A stretch of 64,000 nt of DNA from Polyangia bacterium (GTDB lineage: Bacteria > Myxococcota_A > Polyangia > Polyangiales > JAUICN01): contig JAUICN010000004.1 of the NCBI GenBank assembly GCA_030427835.1, forward strand, positions 124,001 through 188,000, in the 5' to 3' direction. Under the pieces are notes generated by a model. It was not told where the DNA came from. It saw only the letters and a list, made by a program, of their open reading frames with translations, and did no database searches. How positions within the stretch are numbered: the first letter of the stretch is position 1; each line of letters starts with the position of its first letter. Positions 56,163 to 64,000 of the stretch are shown piece after piece. The position numbers were made by a program, and so were the translations under genes.

Positions 56163-56843
56163 ATGTGGGTACTCGTCGTCGGTAGGGAATCCCAAGTGGA
56201 ACGACCCGAGGGGTGCGCCCAGTTGCTTCGTCAGCTTGGCTGCGCGGTGGACACGGCGGACCTTTGGGAGCTCAACGACACCACGGGAAGCGAACGAAAG
56301 AAGCCCCCCGCAACCGTCGTGGTGGAAGCCCTGGATGAAACCCACGTGGGGCACGCGGTGCTACGTCGCCTGGCGGAAATCGAGCACCTGGCCTGTGTGC
56401 CAGCTCTCCTGGCGGTCACCGTAGCAGGGGCATCCCAGTTGGAGCCGTCCCAGCCGTTTCAGGACTTTGTGCTTGCCCCCTACGTGGACGTGGAGCTGTA
56501 CGCCCGCATTCGCATGTTGCAGTGGCGCGACAGCGAGTTTGTATCCCAGGAGCAAATCAAGATCGGTAGCGTGGTCATCGACGTGGCATCTCGAGATGTA
56601 CAGGTGGAGGGCCGCCGTGTTTCCCTGACCCATCAGGAGTTCGAACTGCTGAAGTTTCTCTCCGAGAACCGGGGGCGGGTGTACTCCCGTTCCCAGTTGC
56701 TCAAACAGGTGTGGGATGTGGAGCACTACGGGGGGAGCCGCACCGTAGACATTCATGTGAGGCGCCTTCGCATGAAACTCGGCACCCAGGCGCTGCCCAT
56801 CGAAACGGTGCGTGGCTCTGGCTACATCATGCGAGAGCCCTAG
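56163..56843 (+). CDS. OmpR/PhoB-like regulator with a degenerate receiver domain
   Basis: A 226-residue protein: residues ~1-115 receiver-like, ~130-226 winged HTH of the OmpR group (GRRVSLTHQEFELLKFLSENRGRVYSRSQLLKQVW ... SRTVDIHVRRLRMKL). The receiver lacks the phosphoacceptor: the Asp position is E55 (ATVVVEALDE) and the conserved Lys is missing (VLAPY). The acidic pair near the N-terminus is also absent. It is likely controlled by something other than phosphorylation, or is constitutively in an active-like state. No histidine kinase gene is adjacent. Confidence 0.82.
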   Translation: MWVLVVGRESQVERPEGCAQLLRQLGCAVDTADLWELNDTTGSERKKPPATVVVEALDETHVGHAVLRRLAEIEHLACVPALLAVTVAGASQLEPSQPFQDFVLAPYVDVELYARIRMLQWRDSEFVSQEQIKIGSVVIDVASRDVQVEGRRVSLTHQEFELLKFLSENRGRVYSRSQLLKQVWDVEHYGGSRTVDIHVRRLRMKLGTQALPIETVRGSGYIMREP

Positions 56844-56864
56844 GATGGGATTCCGAAGCCAATC

Positions 56865-57914
56865 ATGAATGCATCTGACAGTTCACCGAGCCACAACGGG
56901 TCTTCTAAAACCCATCCGGTAGTCCCTTCTACAACGCGACCGTTGGCGGTCTCCACAGGAGATCCCTCGGGCATCGGACCCGAAATCAGCGTTCAAGCAG
57001 CCGCGGCCCTGGGCTCCGAGATCCCCATGACATTGTTTGGTGACGGCCCCTGGCTCGCCGCCCGGTGCAAGGCACTGGGGGTGCATCCAACGGCCGTGAC
57101 TGTGGTGGACACGGGATCGGTGCACGAGCAGATTCGAAATGCCGCAGTCCCCACACCCGTGGGCGGCGCTCGACAGCTCCAGGCCCTGCAACAGGCCACC
57201 AGGCGCGTTCAGTCGGGCACCCATGGCGCGCTGGTCACCGCACCCATGAGCAAGGAAGCGGTCACCCTTTCCCAACCCGAGCAACCGTTTCGTGGCCACA
57301 CCGAATGGCTCGCCCAGGCCGCGGGGCTCCCGAGCGATGCGGTCACCATGATCTTTGCAGGCCCCCGGCTGCTGACCGGATTGGTGACCACGCACGTGCC
57401 CGTGGCCGCACTAAGCCAAGCCATCACTCCCGCTCGCGTTCAACGCACGCTGGATCATCTGGCCCAGGTTGCCCTACGGCTTCTCCCGAGCGGGCCCGTG
57501 AAGTTGGCGGTTGCGGGCTTGAATCCCCACGCGGGAGAGAATGGTTTGCTGGGCACCGAGGAGCTCGCGGTGATTGCCCCCGCGGTACAACGGGCCGTGC
57601 AGCACAGCAATGCCCCGTGGCAAGGGCGTGTGCAGGTCATGGGCCCCTTGGGTGCCGAAACGGCCTTTCGGTGGGCCGCCTCCGGAAAAGTGCACGGTGT
57701 GGTCGCCATGTTCCACGACCAGGCCACCATCGCCTCTAAAATCCTGGACTTCGGCGATGCCGTAAACCTCACCTGGGGCCTCCCTTTCATCCGCACCAGT
57801 GTTGACCATGGAGTCGCCTACGACGCCGCAAAAGAAGGAAACGCCGACCCCGCCGGCATGATCGCCGCCGTAAAACTAGCCGCGCAACTAACCACAACTA
57901 CCCCCACGCGGTGA
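56865..57914 (+). CDS. pdxA: 4-hydroxythreonine-4-phosphate dehydrogenase
   Basis: A 349-residue enzyme of vitamin B6 synthesis, oxidising 4-phosphohydroxy-L-threonine with NAD. Family features: STGDPSGIGPEI near residue 30, APMSKEAV, the FRGHTEWLA metal-site His, GLNPHAGENGLLGTEE and MFHDQATIASKIL with further metal His residues. About 25 residues precede the usual start. It is convergent with the next gene, overlapping it by 17 bp. Confidence 0.93.
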   Translation: MNASDSSPSHNGSSKTHPVVPSTTRPLAVSTGDPSGIGPEISVQAAAALGSEIPMTLFGDGPWLAARCKALGVHPTAVTVVDTGSVHEQIRNAAVPTPVGGARQLQALQQATRRVQSGTHGALVTAPMSKEAVTLSQPEQPFRGHTEWLAQAAGLPSDAVTMIFAGPRLLTGLVTTHVPVAALSQAITPARVQRTLDHLAQVALRLLPSGPVKLAVAGLNPHAGENGLLGTEELAVIAPAVQRAVQHSNAPWQGRVQVMGPLGAETAFRWAASGKVHGVVAMFHDQATIASKILDFGDAVNLTWGLPFIRTSVDHGVAYDAAKEGNADPAGMIAAVKLAAQLTTTTPTR

Positions 57915-59328
57915 GGGCATTCTCGAAGCAATCGGTCACCGCAATGCTGGCCTCCTGCAGTTCAATGGAGCCGTCCGCAAGGATGGAAAGAGGGTTCACT
58001 TCGACGGCGCCCACCGCATCCCGTTGTTCGTGAACAAAAAGCGCCAACCGATGGAACCATTGGTGCAACGGAGCCACCCAACTGGGATCCCTGGGCTCAC
58101 CCGCAGGCCCGAAAGCCTTCCGTAATAGGCCACACCCCTGAAGTCGCGAAAGCACCTTCTCAAAGCTGCCAGGGGAGCAGGGCAGCAGTGTGGTCTGTGC
58201 ATCCCCCGCCGCACGGCCGTGGGCATCCGCAAAGCCAAACTCCACCCGCACGCGCGGGGGCCCTTCGGTATCTGAGGTTTCCGGGGAGTGCAACGGTTCC
58301 ATGCGCACCCACAACTCCGCCATGGACGGTGCGCCCACCGAAACCCATAGGCCAAGCACCCGCGATTGGGGATCCACCCGCTGCGCCCAGGCCGACATTT
58401 GGCGAAACACGTCCCGCACCCGAGCTCCGTTGTCCACACCTGCCTGGCGAAGCTCCGGGTGGTCCCACACCCGAAGATCCGGTGATGCCAACGTCATGCG
58501 CACCGGAAATCCCAACCGTGCCGCCTCCACCGCCGCCCGTGAGGGGCTGGAGCAAAGCACCTCCGTGGGCAACTGGAGCCCATAATGCTGCAACACTTGC
58601 TTGGATGAGGGATCCGAAAGAATCCGCTGCGGTCCAAACAGGGTCTCCCTTGCCCTCTCGGGGTCGGCCCGAAAACCGCCAACAGAGCCCGTCGGGCCCG
58701 CGCCGGGATCCCCTAAAAACGTGTCCCAGGAGGGCGTGGCATCCTGCCTGCATTGGCGGAGCACATCCACCGCCTGGGCCACATCCTCAATGCGCCCGAG
58801 CGTGAACTGTTCTCCCTCGGCATTGCTCCAGCCGAGAACGCCGCGGATCTCGCTAAACAGTTGGCCCGCACCCAGGGAAGGGCGTTTGCCGTAGGGGGTC
58901 ACCCGGGTGAGCCGTGCCCGGTCCATGGCCCCAAGGGGCCGCAGGGAAGCCTTCCACGGAGCCGTGGCCCCCGCGTCCATCAAAGCCACGATCGCCCCCG
59001 CGGTTCCCAGGTCGGGTGTGGCCGCGATCCCCAAATCCCATGCCCAACCCCGTTGTTGATCGGTCATGCGAGGGCAGCACCACACGTCCACAGGGGTATG
59101 GGCCAGTACCACTCCCTCCGGTGCGTCCTGGGAAATCACCATCACCGCGGTCGAAGACGAGCCAGCGGTGGAGTTGGGCCCCTGGGTGCGCCTCTCCAAG
59201 ACACAGGTGAGGGCAGAATCCCAGGGTGGCCCTTCGCAGGAGAGATCCACCTGGATCCCACGTTCCGCGCAGCCGTTGGCGAGCTCCACACCTAGTTCCG
59301 GAGAGTCCGAAAACACACGCCAGTTCAT
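57898..59328 (-). CDS. Degenerate acyl-CoA-synthetase-type ATP-grasp protein
   Basis: A 476-residue protein. Residues ~230-476 resemble the ATP-grasp (beta) part of NDP-forming acyl-CoA synthetases: SKQVLQHYGLQLPTEVL, AAVEAARLGFPVRMTLASPDL and the closing GAVEVNPLSILADGSIELQEA. Key ATP-site residues look changed: the Lys of VVLKV is absent (VRMTL) and HKSD is replaced by VWDH. Residues 1-230 show CoA-binding-like stretches without clear motifs. It may be a non-catalytic or sensory relative. ATG 59328 is used; an upstream start at 59379 is possible. Confidence 0.65.
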   Translation of the reverse strand: MNWRVFSDSPELGVELANGCAERGIQVDLSCEGPPWDSALTCVLERRTQGPNSTAGSSSTAVMVISQDAPEGVVLAHTPVDVWCCPRMTDQQRGWAWDLGIAATPDLGTAGAIVALMDAGATAPWKASLRPLGAMDRARLTRVTPYGKRPSLGAGQLFSEIRGVLGWSNAEGEQFTLGRIEDVAQAVDVLRQCRQDATPSWDTFLGDPGAGPTGSVGGFRADPERARETLFGPQRILSDPSSKQVLQHYGLQLPTEVLCSSPSRAAVEAARLGFPVRMTLASPDLRVWDHPELRQAGVDNGARVRDVFRQMSAWAQRVDPQSRVLGLWVSVGAPSMAELWVRMEPLHSPETSDTEGPPRVRVEFGFADAHGRAAGDAQTTLLPCSPGSFEKVLSRLQGCGLLRKAFGPAGEPRDPSWVAPLHQWFHRLALFVHEQRDAVGAVEVNPLSILADGSIELQEASIAVTDCFENALTAWG

Positions 59329-59567
59329 CGTGGGAGACCCATGGGCGGCAGTGTACCCAACCCACCCGAAGCCCGCCAAAATGCGCCAAAAACTGCATGT
59401 TTATTCAGTGTCACCCCGGAAGGCAGCCTGCGCGTGCGTTCAAGTAGATCCATGTGCGGAAAAAAGTTTTTGCTGTGCGGTACAATGTGCAGAAAAAATC
59501 ACGATGGCCTTTTCGACCCCGCAAGGCGTAGGATTGCAACGTGGTTTTTTGGGGTTGGGTCGATTCC

Positions 59568-60701
59568 ATGGGGCGTTCGAAACGCGGTCATGGCCCGTTC
59601 GGTTTCTGGGGCCAACGGAATCTCCGCTGGGGTCTCCGCTGGGGTCTCCGTTGGGGGTTGGGGTTGATGGTCCTTGGTTTCGCCCCGGCGGCCCCGGCCC
59701 AGGCCGTCCTGGAGATCGACGCGCCGGTCATCGACGTGGACGCTGAATCCCCCGAAGAGCGGGCCAACCGTGCCAGAAACTACTTTGAGCAGGGCATGGG
59801 CCAGTACCAGAGCGGCGAATATCGATCCGCCATCCAGACCTTCAAACGGGCGGCCCACATCGTGCCCAGCTCCGATCTTTGGTTCAATATTGCCCGTTCC
59901 TACGAAGCCCTGGGCCAGGCCGCTCCCGCCGTGCGTTTTTACCGCAAGTACCTGCGGGACCGGGTGGATGCTCCCGACAGGATGCAGGTGCAAGCCGTTG
60001 TGGAGGAGTTGGAAAGGCAGGCGGACCAGGGGCGTCGCCGACGTCGGGCAGCGCCATCCACCGCCACAGTGGAGCTCCACGCCAACGGGCCCGGCGCCCA
60101 AATTCAAATCGCCGGGCAGTCCCTCGGCACCTCCCCACTGGTGCTCCCAGTACGGTTGCCCCCGGGAACCCACCGTGTCTCTGCCCAGCGGCCAGGCTAC
60201 CTTCCCTTCGAAGCCGACCTCACGATCGGGGCAGGCGATCATGTTCAGGCCCAAATTCACATGGGTCGGGCCACCGCCTACCGGGCCGTTCAACGGAAAA
60301 AAGTGTGGACCTGGATCCTGGGCGGGACCTCCGCCCTGGCCCTGGGGTTGGCTGGCATCGGTGGCATCGAAGCCCTCTCGCAGCATGGCCAAGGCAATCT
60401 AGACGCCAGCCGTGAAGCCGCGGTTGCTTCCGATTTTTTCCTGGGAACTTCCATGCTTTTTGGCCTTGGAGCCACGATTGCGTACTACGCCGAAGGCCGG
60501 GCGGTTCACACGGAAAAGGGGTGGGCGGACACCACACTTCCCCTGGGCCAATCCACGGGCAAACCCCCTCGTAGCCCCACCTCCAGGACCGCGGATCGCA
60601 CCGCTGCCGGTACCCATTCTCCCCGCGCCACCCTGCCACCGAATGGACACACACCTTTACCCACCCCTCGGACAGTCTTGACCCCGTTTGCGTTCCGATG
60701 A
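59568..60701 (+). CDS. TPR and PEGA-domain exported protein
   Basis: A ~377-residue protein. The N-terminus is a signal-like segment of tandem RWGLRWGL repeats (12-bp DNA repeat) ending ALA/AQA. Residues ~75-140 hold TPR helices (ARNYFEQGMGQYQSGEYRSAIQTFKRAAHI), ~165-235 a PEGA-type surface domain (VELHANGPGAQIQIAGQSLGTSPL), then two hydrophobic helices near 250-330 and a Pro/Thr-rich tail. Such proteins are common in deltaproteobacteria and anchor or scaffold envelope structures. GTG 59541 is an alternative start. Confidence 0.72.
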   Translation: MGRSKRGHGPFGFWGQRNLRWGLRWGLRWGLGLMVLGFAPAAPAQAVLEIDAPVIDVDAESPEERANRARNYFEQGMGQYQSGEYRSAIQTFKRAAHIVPSSDLWFNIARSYEALGQAAPAVRFYRKYLRDRVDAPDRMQVQAVVEELERQADQGRRRRRAAPSTATVELHANGPGAQIQIAGQSLGTSPLVLPVRLPPGTHRVSAQRPGYLPFEADLTIGAGDHVQAQIHMGRATAYRAVQRKKVWTWILGGTSALALGLAGIGGIEALSQHGQGNLDASREAAVASDFFLGTSMLFGLGATIAYYAEGRAVHTEKGWADTTLPLGQSTGKPPRSPTSRTADRTAAGTHSPRATLPPNGHTPLPTPRTVLTPFAFR

Positions 60702-60791
60702 TACGAGTACCGGCACAAGAGAGGTCTGGATCCAAGGATTCACAACCTCAAACCAGGGAATTGGGCCCAGAAGGGCCGAGGGGAAGATTAG

Positions 60792-62297
60792 ATGCGGCTT
60801 AAAATCATTGCGGGAAACTTCGTCGTTCTTGTGGTTACGGGGTTGGCCGCCTACACCGTTGTACGGTCCCAGATCCGAGAAGAGATCAACCACAGCATTG
60901 ACTCCGAAATCCTTCGCGACAGCCATTTGTTCCACAGGTCCTGGCGCCTCACGGCCAGCCACTTCCTGGAATACGTGGAAAACCGTGCGGGCAGCCAGCA
61001 AATGCGTGACGTATTCGGAGGCCTCGACCTGTCCACGCGGAGAAACCGAGCCTTCGATGCCGCCTCCCGTACCTCCCAGTGGTTTGGGGATCCTGCCCGA
61101 GGCAGAAGCGGTGCGCCCGATATTGTGGCCATCACCGACGAAACCGGAAAGGTCCTGGCGCGCGACAAGGATCGCAACCGCCTCTACGGCGTCCAGCTGG
61201 GCCAACGTTTGCCCGTCGTGCAGGAAGTCCTAAGGGACGGAGTCCCTCGCCACGACACCTGGGTGCGGGACGAGGACCACAAGATCCTTCAAGTAGGGGT
61301 CTCGGCCGTGCGCAACGAAGGGGGCGCCACCCTTGGCACCCTCGTGGTGGGCTACGATCTTTCCAACGGCCTTGCCGCCTCCGAATCAAAAATCCTAGGT
61401 AGGGACGTGGCATTCGTGTCCGACGGACGGGTGTACTCCTCTTCGCTGGCGGGCGATCTCCGCGGAGAGCTTGAAACCAAACTTTTTGGTGGGCTCAAGG
61501 CGCAAACCCAGAAGGCCCTCAATGGCGGAGAAGAATCCTCTGCCTGGCATGTGGAAATGGGTGGAGATGACTGGATTGGCGTGGTCGCACACCTGCCCAT
61601 GTCACCCAGCGCCGCCCTGGGTTACGTGGTTGTGGCCAACCGGTCCGCCCAACTCGCCATGGCGGACGTGGCGAATATCATCCTCGTGCTGACCGTATTG
61701 GGGGCCCTCATCATGGTGGTCTACGGCTTCATCGTAGGTAGCGGGTTGCTCAAACCCCTCGAAGAGATCGAGGAGGGTGTGCTTGCGGTCATCAACGGCC
61801 GTACGGACCTGCGCCTAAACACCGACAGCAATGAGTTCGGTGGGCTCGCCTTCCGCATCAACCAGCTGATCAACGTGTTCACCGGCGTTTCTGAGGGAAG
61901 CGAAGATGGGGCGGAATCCGGTGGCGGCGACTCCGGAGATGTGTGGGCGGCAGCCCCGGCTGCACCGGCGGGGGGATCAAGCTCTGCGAGTTCCAGTACC
62001 GGTTCCAGTGCGGGCACCGCGGCGTCCGGCGGGTCCGACGTGATTGATGATCCCGCGGTCGCCGGGCCACTCGCAGCCCAGGAGGAGGCAGCCTATCTGG
62101 GTCAACTGTTCCAACAGTACGTGCAGGCCAAAACTGCCGCAGGTGAAAACGTGTCCAATATTCCAGAGGACAAGTTCTCCCAACGTGTGCTGCGCAACGC
62201 CCAAACCCTTGCCAAAAAGCACGGTGTAAAAGACGTTCGCTTCCAGGTGGAAAACCGAGCGGGCCAGATCGTGCTTCGCCCCGTGCTCATCCGGTAG
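60792..62297 (+). CDS. MXAN_5187-like membrane sensor with HAMP-like region
   Basis: A 501-residue protein: membrane helix (residues ~5-25), a periplasmic sensor region of about 260 residues with PAS/Cache-like stretches (AITDETGKVLARD ... AVRNEGGATLGTLVVGYDLSN), a second helix (~290-315), HAMP-like segment (LKPLEEIEEGVLAVINGRTDL), a Ser/Gly/Ala-rich linker, and a C-terminal domain (AYLGQLFQQYVQAK ... DKFSQRVLRNAQTLAKKHGVKDVRFQV) like that of Myxococcus MXAN_5187. It probably passes an extracellular signal to an unknown partner; no kinase or cyclase domain is present. Confidence 0.78.
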   Translation: MRLKIIAGNFVVLVVTGLAAYTVVRSQIREEINHSIDSEILRDSHLFHRSWRLTASHFLEYVENRAGSQQMRDVFGGLDLSTRRNRAFDAASRTSQWFGDPARGRSGAPDIVAITDETGKVLARDKDRNRLYGVQLGQRLPVVQEVLRDGVPRHDTWVRDEDHKILQVGVSAVRNEGGATLGTLVVGYDLSNGLAASESKILGRDVAFVSDGRVYSSSLAGDLRGELETKLFGGLKAQTQKALNGGEESSAWHVEMGGDDWIGVVAHLPMSPSAALGYVVVANRSAQLAMADVANIILVLTVLGALIMVVYGFIVGSGLLKPLEEIEEGVLAVINGRTDLRLNTDSNEFGGLAFRINQLINVFTGVSEGSEDGAESGGGDSGDVWAAAPAAPAGGSSSASSSTGSSAGTAASGGSDVIDDPAVAGPLAAQEEAAYLGQLFQQYVQAKTAAGENVSNIPEDKFSQRVLRNAQTLAKKHGVKDVRFQVENRAGQIVLRPVLIR

Positions 62298-62336
62298 GCC
62301 TTGACCAGGGGTGGGTTTTCCATCACTCCGGTGCCC

Positions 62337-63056
62337 ATGGGTTGGTTGGATTTCTTTCGCTCGGACAGTCCCCGGGCGCTCAAAAAGCACACGGAGCGGG
62401 TAGCCAACCGGCGCGCCCAGAACCCGGACCGTTGGGAATCCATTCAGGCCCTTGCAAAGGTGCCCTCTGCGGAGACCTCCGCTGCGCTAATGCAGCGTTT
62501 TGGGTTTCGTGTGGACCCAAGCATCGTCGACCAGGAAGAAAAGGAACTGGTGGTGCAAACCCTGGCGCAGGTGGGGGACATCGCCATTGAGCCCGTCCGT
62601 GCCTACCTCAACCAATGCGAATCCATCGGGTGGCCCATCAAGGTGCTTTCCCAGTTGGTGGACGAGGTGGAAGTGCACGCAGCGGTGCTCAGCCTGCTCG
62701 ACGCCATGGACACCGAGTACGAGCGCGACCCCCAAAAGAAAATCCAGGTCATCGCCTACTTTGAGGAACACAGGGCCACCGGTGTTCTCGAGTCCGTCAC
62801 GCCGTTTTTGAACGACATGAACGAAACTGTCCGCTTCCATGCCGTGGGTGCCCTGCTCGCCCAGGGGGCCGACGCCGCCCCGGCGCTGCTCGCCCGGGTA
62901 CCAAAAGAAGATTCCGTCCGTGTGCAAACCCGCATCCTGGATGCCGCCGCAGAGAACCAATGGCCCCTGGCCCCCGACCTGCGCGACCACATCAAACAGG
63001 GCCCCCTCAACGACCGCTACTCCCTCACCAAAAACAGCTCCCTCGCCAAGAAGTAG
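62337..63056 (+). CDS. HEAT-repeat protein
   Basis: A 239-residue all-helical protein of HEAT-type repeats (WESIQALAKVPSAETSAALMQRFGF, VRFHAVGALLAQGADAAPALLARV). It starts MGWLDFFRSDSPRALKKHTERV, a pattern I associate with myxobacterial small HEAT proteins beside MXAN_5187 homologues. No catalytic motif is present; a protein-protein scaffold role is likely. It follows the sensor gene by 39 bp. Confidence 0.75.
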   Translation: MGWLDFFRSDSPRALKKHTERVANRRAQNPDRWESIQALAKVPSAETSAALMQRFGFRVDPSIVDQEEKELVVQTLAQVGDIAIEPVRAYLNQCESIGWPIKVLSQLVDEVEVHAAVLSLLDAMDTEYERDPQKKIQVIAYFEEHRATGVLESVTPFLNDMNETVRFHAVGALLAQGADAAPALLARVPKEDSVRVQTRILDAAAENQWPLAPDLRDHIKQGPLNDRYSLTKNSSLAKK

Positions 63057-63119
63057 CTCCCCGATGGCGCAGGGGCCGGAGCCGGAGCCGGCGGGGCGCA
63101 GGCGGCGCAGGCGCAGGGC

Positions 63120-64000
63120 CTAGGGCGTGTAGGAGACCTTAGGGGGGACGTAGAAGACGGCGCCCAGGCTGAACATGTGGTTGAACCAGGGGATGCGGTC
63201 GTCGGCATTGATGACGCCGTCAGAGAACTTGCCCGCGGGCCCCGCCTCGTCGGTGCCCGAGGTGTTCCAGGCGAAGGGCAGGCCCCGCCATTCGAGCGCC
63301 ATGCCGGCCCAGTCGGAGAACATCAACGTCAATGCGGCCCCAAAGGTGGGCGCAAGGGTGCTGCGGCTGATCCGCGCCACCTGACTCTGGAGACACGCCG
63401 GAGAGGCGGTCACCCCCGAGCAGATCGACGGGTCAATGAGACTCTGACGCTCTTCCACGCCCACCATGGCAGCCCCGGCAAACACCTGAAAGTCCGCGTC
63501 CACAAACACCTTCTGAAACAGCGCAAGCTTGCCCCGCAGGGGAATAAAACTCAGCTGCAATGCCGTGAACCACTGAATGCGCCCCACCTGCTCCGCAAAG
63601 TTGTCCGCGGAGGGCAGGCTCAACACGTTGAACTCCGTGGTTTGTCCCTCACGGCCAATCTCCCGGGTAAGGGGAGTCTCGGAATCGGACACGTTGAACG
63701 CACCCACAAGCCCAAGGCCAAGCCAATCCATCAGGTGGTAGGAAACCTGGGCACCCAGCAGGCGATGCCGCACATATTGATCCTGAAGTGTGAACGCCAG
63801 AAACGGCTGCACCTGCAGGCGTCCCTCCCGGTACACACGGCAGTGACGGCAGGCCGGCGCATCCGCCAGGGGCCCTGTGAGTTGAATGTCTTCTGCCAGG
63901 GCCGAACCCGCACCCAGGGTGAGGCAAGCGGCAGCCAGCACCACGAGCAAAGGGTTGCGTGCGCCACGACACCGACGGCCAAACGACAGCCGGGAGACGT
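63120..64000 (-). CDS. Outer-membrane beta-barrel-type protein (5' end beyond the window)
   Basis: An open minus-strand frame that ends at TAG 63120. It begins within a signal peptide (GRRCRGARNPLLVVLAAACLTLGAGSALA), and the Arg-rich n-region continues to the window edge, so the true start probably lies past 64000; TTG 63950 is a possible internal start. The mature part has alternating aromatic and polar strands (LQVQPFLAFTLQDQYVRHRLLGAQVSYHLMDWLGLGL) and resembles the outer-membrane barrel family common in myxobacteria. A CRHC motif follows the signal sequence. It may be a porin or an assembly protein; nothing more can be said. Confidence 0.62.
   Translation of the reverse strand, partial: VSRLSFGRRCRGARNPLLVVLAAACLTLGAGSALAEDIQLTGPLADAPACRHCRVYREGRLQVQPFLAFTLQDQYVRHRLLGAQVSYHLMDWLGLGLVGAFNVSDSETPLTREIGREGQTTEFNVLSLPSADNFAEQVGRIQWFTALQLSFIPLRGKLALFQKVFVDADFQVFAGAAMVGVEERQSLIDPSICSGVTASPACLQSQVARISRSTLAPTFGAALTLMFSDWAGMALEWRGLPFAWNTSGTDEAGPAGKFSDGVINADDRIPWFNHMFSLGAVFYVPPKVSYTP

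Overview
The window looks like a chromosomal segment of a high-GC Gram-negative bacterium of the Myxococcota / former Deltaproteobacteria. This is inference from gene content: a TIGR02266-type PilZ protein, an MXAN_5187-like sensor, a myxobacterial-type outer-membrane barrel, a large LolC/E-type permease next to lysS, and a complete Alternative Complex III plus caa3 oxidase locus. Bradymonadia would fit but the sequence alone does not settle it.

Region 1 (1-6934, all minus): prfB, lysS, lolC/E, lolD and bamA (cut by the window edge) form one tightly packed operon. prfB carries the classical +1 programmed frameshift. Region 2 (7016-17894): an inserted block bounded on both sides by the same 221-bp 3' end of a PilZ gene, truncated on the left and complete on the right. 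Inside are a beta-carbonic anhydrase and a translationally coupled run of SulP transporter, DabA, DabB, a second NuoL/M-like subunit and a methyltransferase. It reads as an acquired inorganic-carbon (CO2/bicarbonate) uptake module with extra parts.

Region 3 (18023-29166): a multi-S1 RNA-binding protein, tRNA-Val(CAC), a MeaB-type GTPase, thiolase, enoyl-CoA hydratase, exonuclease III, RidA, purA, hisZ and an O-methyltransferase. Between 23.1 and 25.4 kb lie three fold-back elements that share a 44-nt core but have different, perfectly self-complementary outer arms. Region 4 (29274-43202): actABCDEF, a small membrane protein, a SCO copper chaperone and coxB-coxA-coxC-coxD in one direction behind a good sigma70-like promoter. 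Electrons would flow from quinol through ACIII to an A2-type caa3 oxidase, with several subunits carrying His-rich tails or loops.

Region 5 (43323-50383): pgsA, an orphan ParA ATPase, a probably decayed small gene, a TVP38-like membrane protein, a small basic protein, and on the minus strand a peptide-type ABC importer (two permeases and a binding protein, no ATPase) with an alpha/beta hydrolase. Region 6 (50520-53874): an autoregulated-looking MerR-like gene, a sigma region-4-like protein, the RNase P RNA with a strong terminator, a small conserved gene and a DsbA-like lipoprotein. Region 7 (53921-64000): a TlpA-like thioredoxin, a GAF protein, an OmpR-like regulator with a degenerate receiver, pdxA, a degenerate acyl-CoA-synthetase-type ATP-grasp protein, a TPR/PEGA protein, an MXAN_5187-like sensor, a HEAT-repeat protein and an outer-membrane barrel cut by the right edge.
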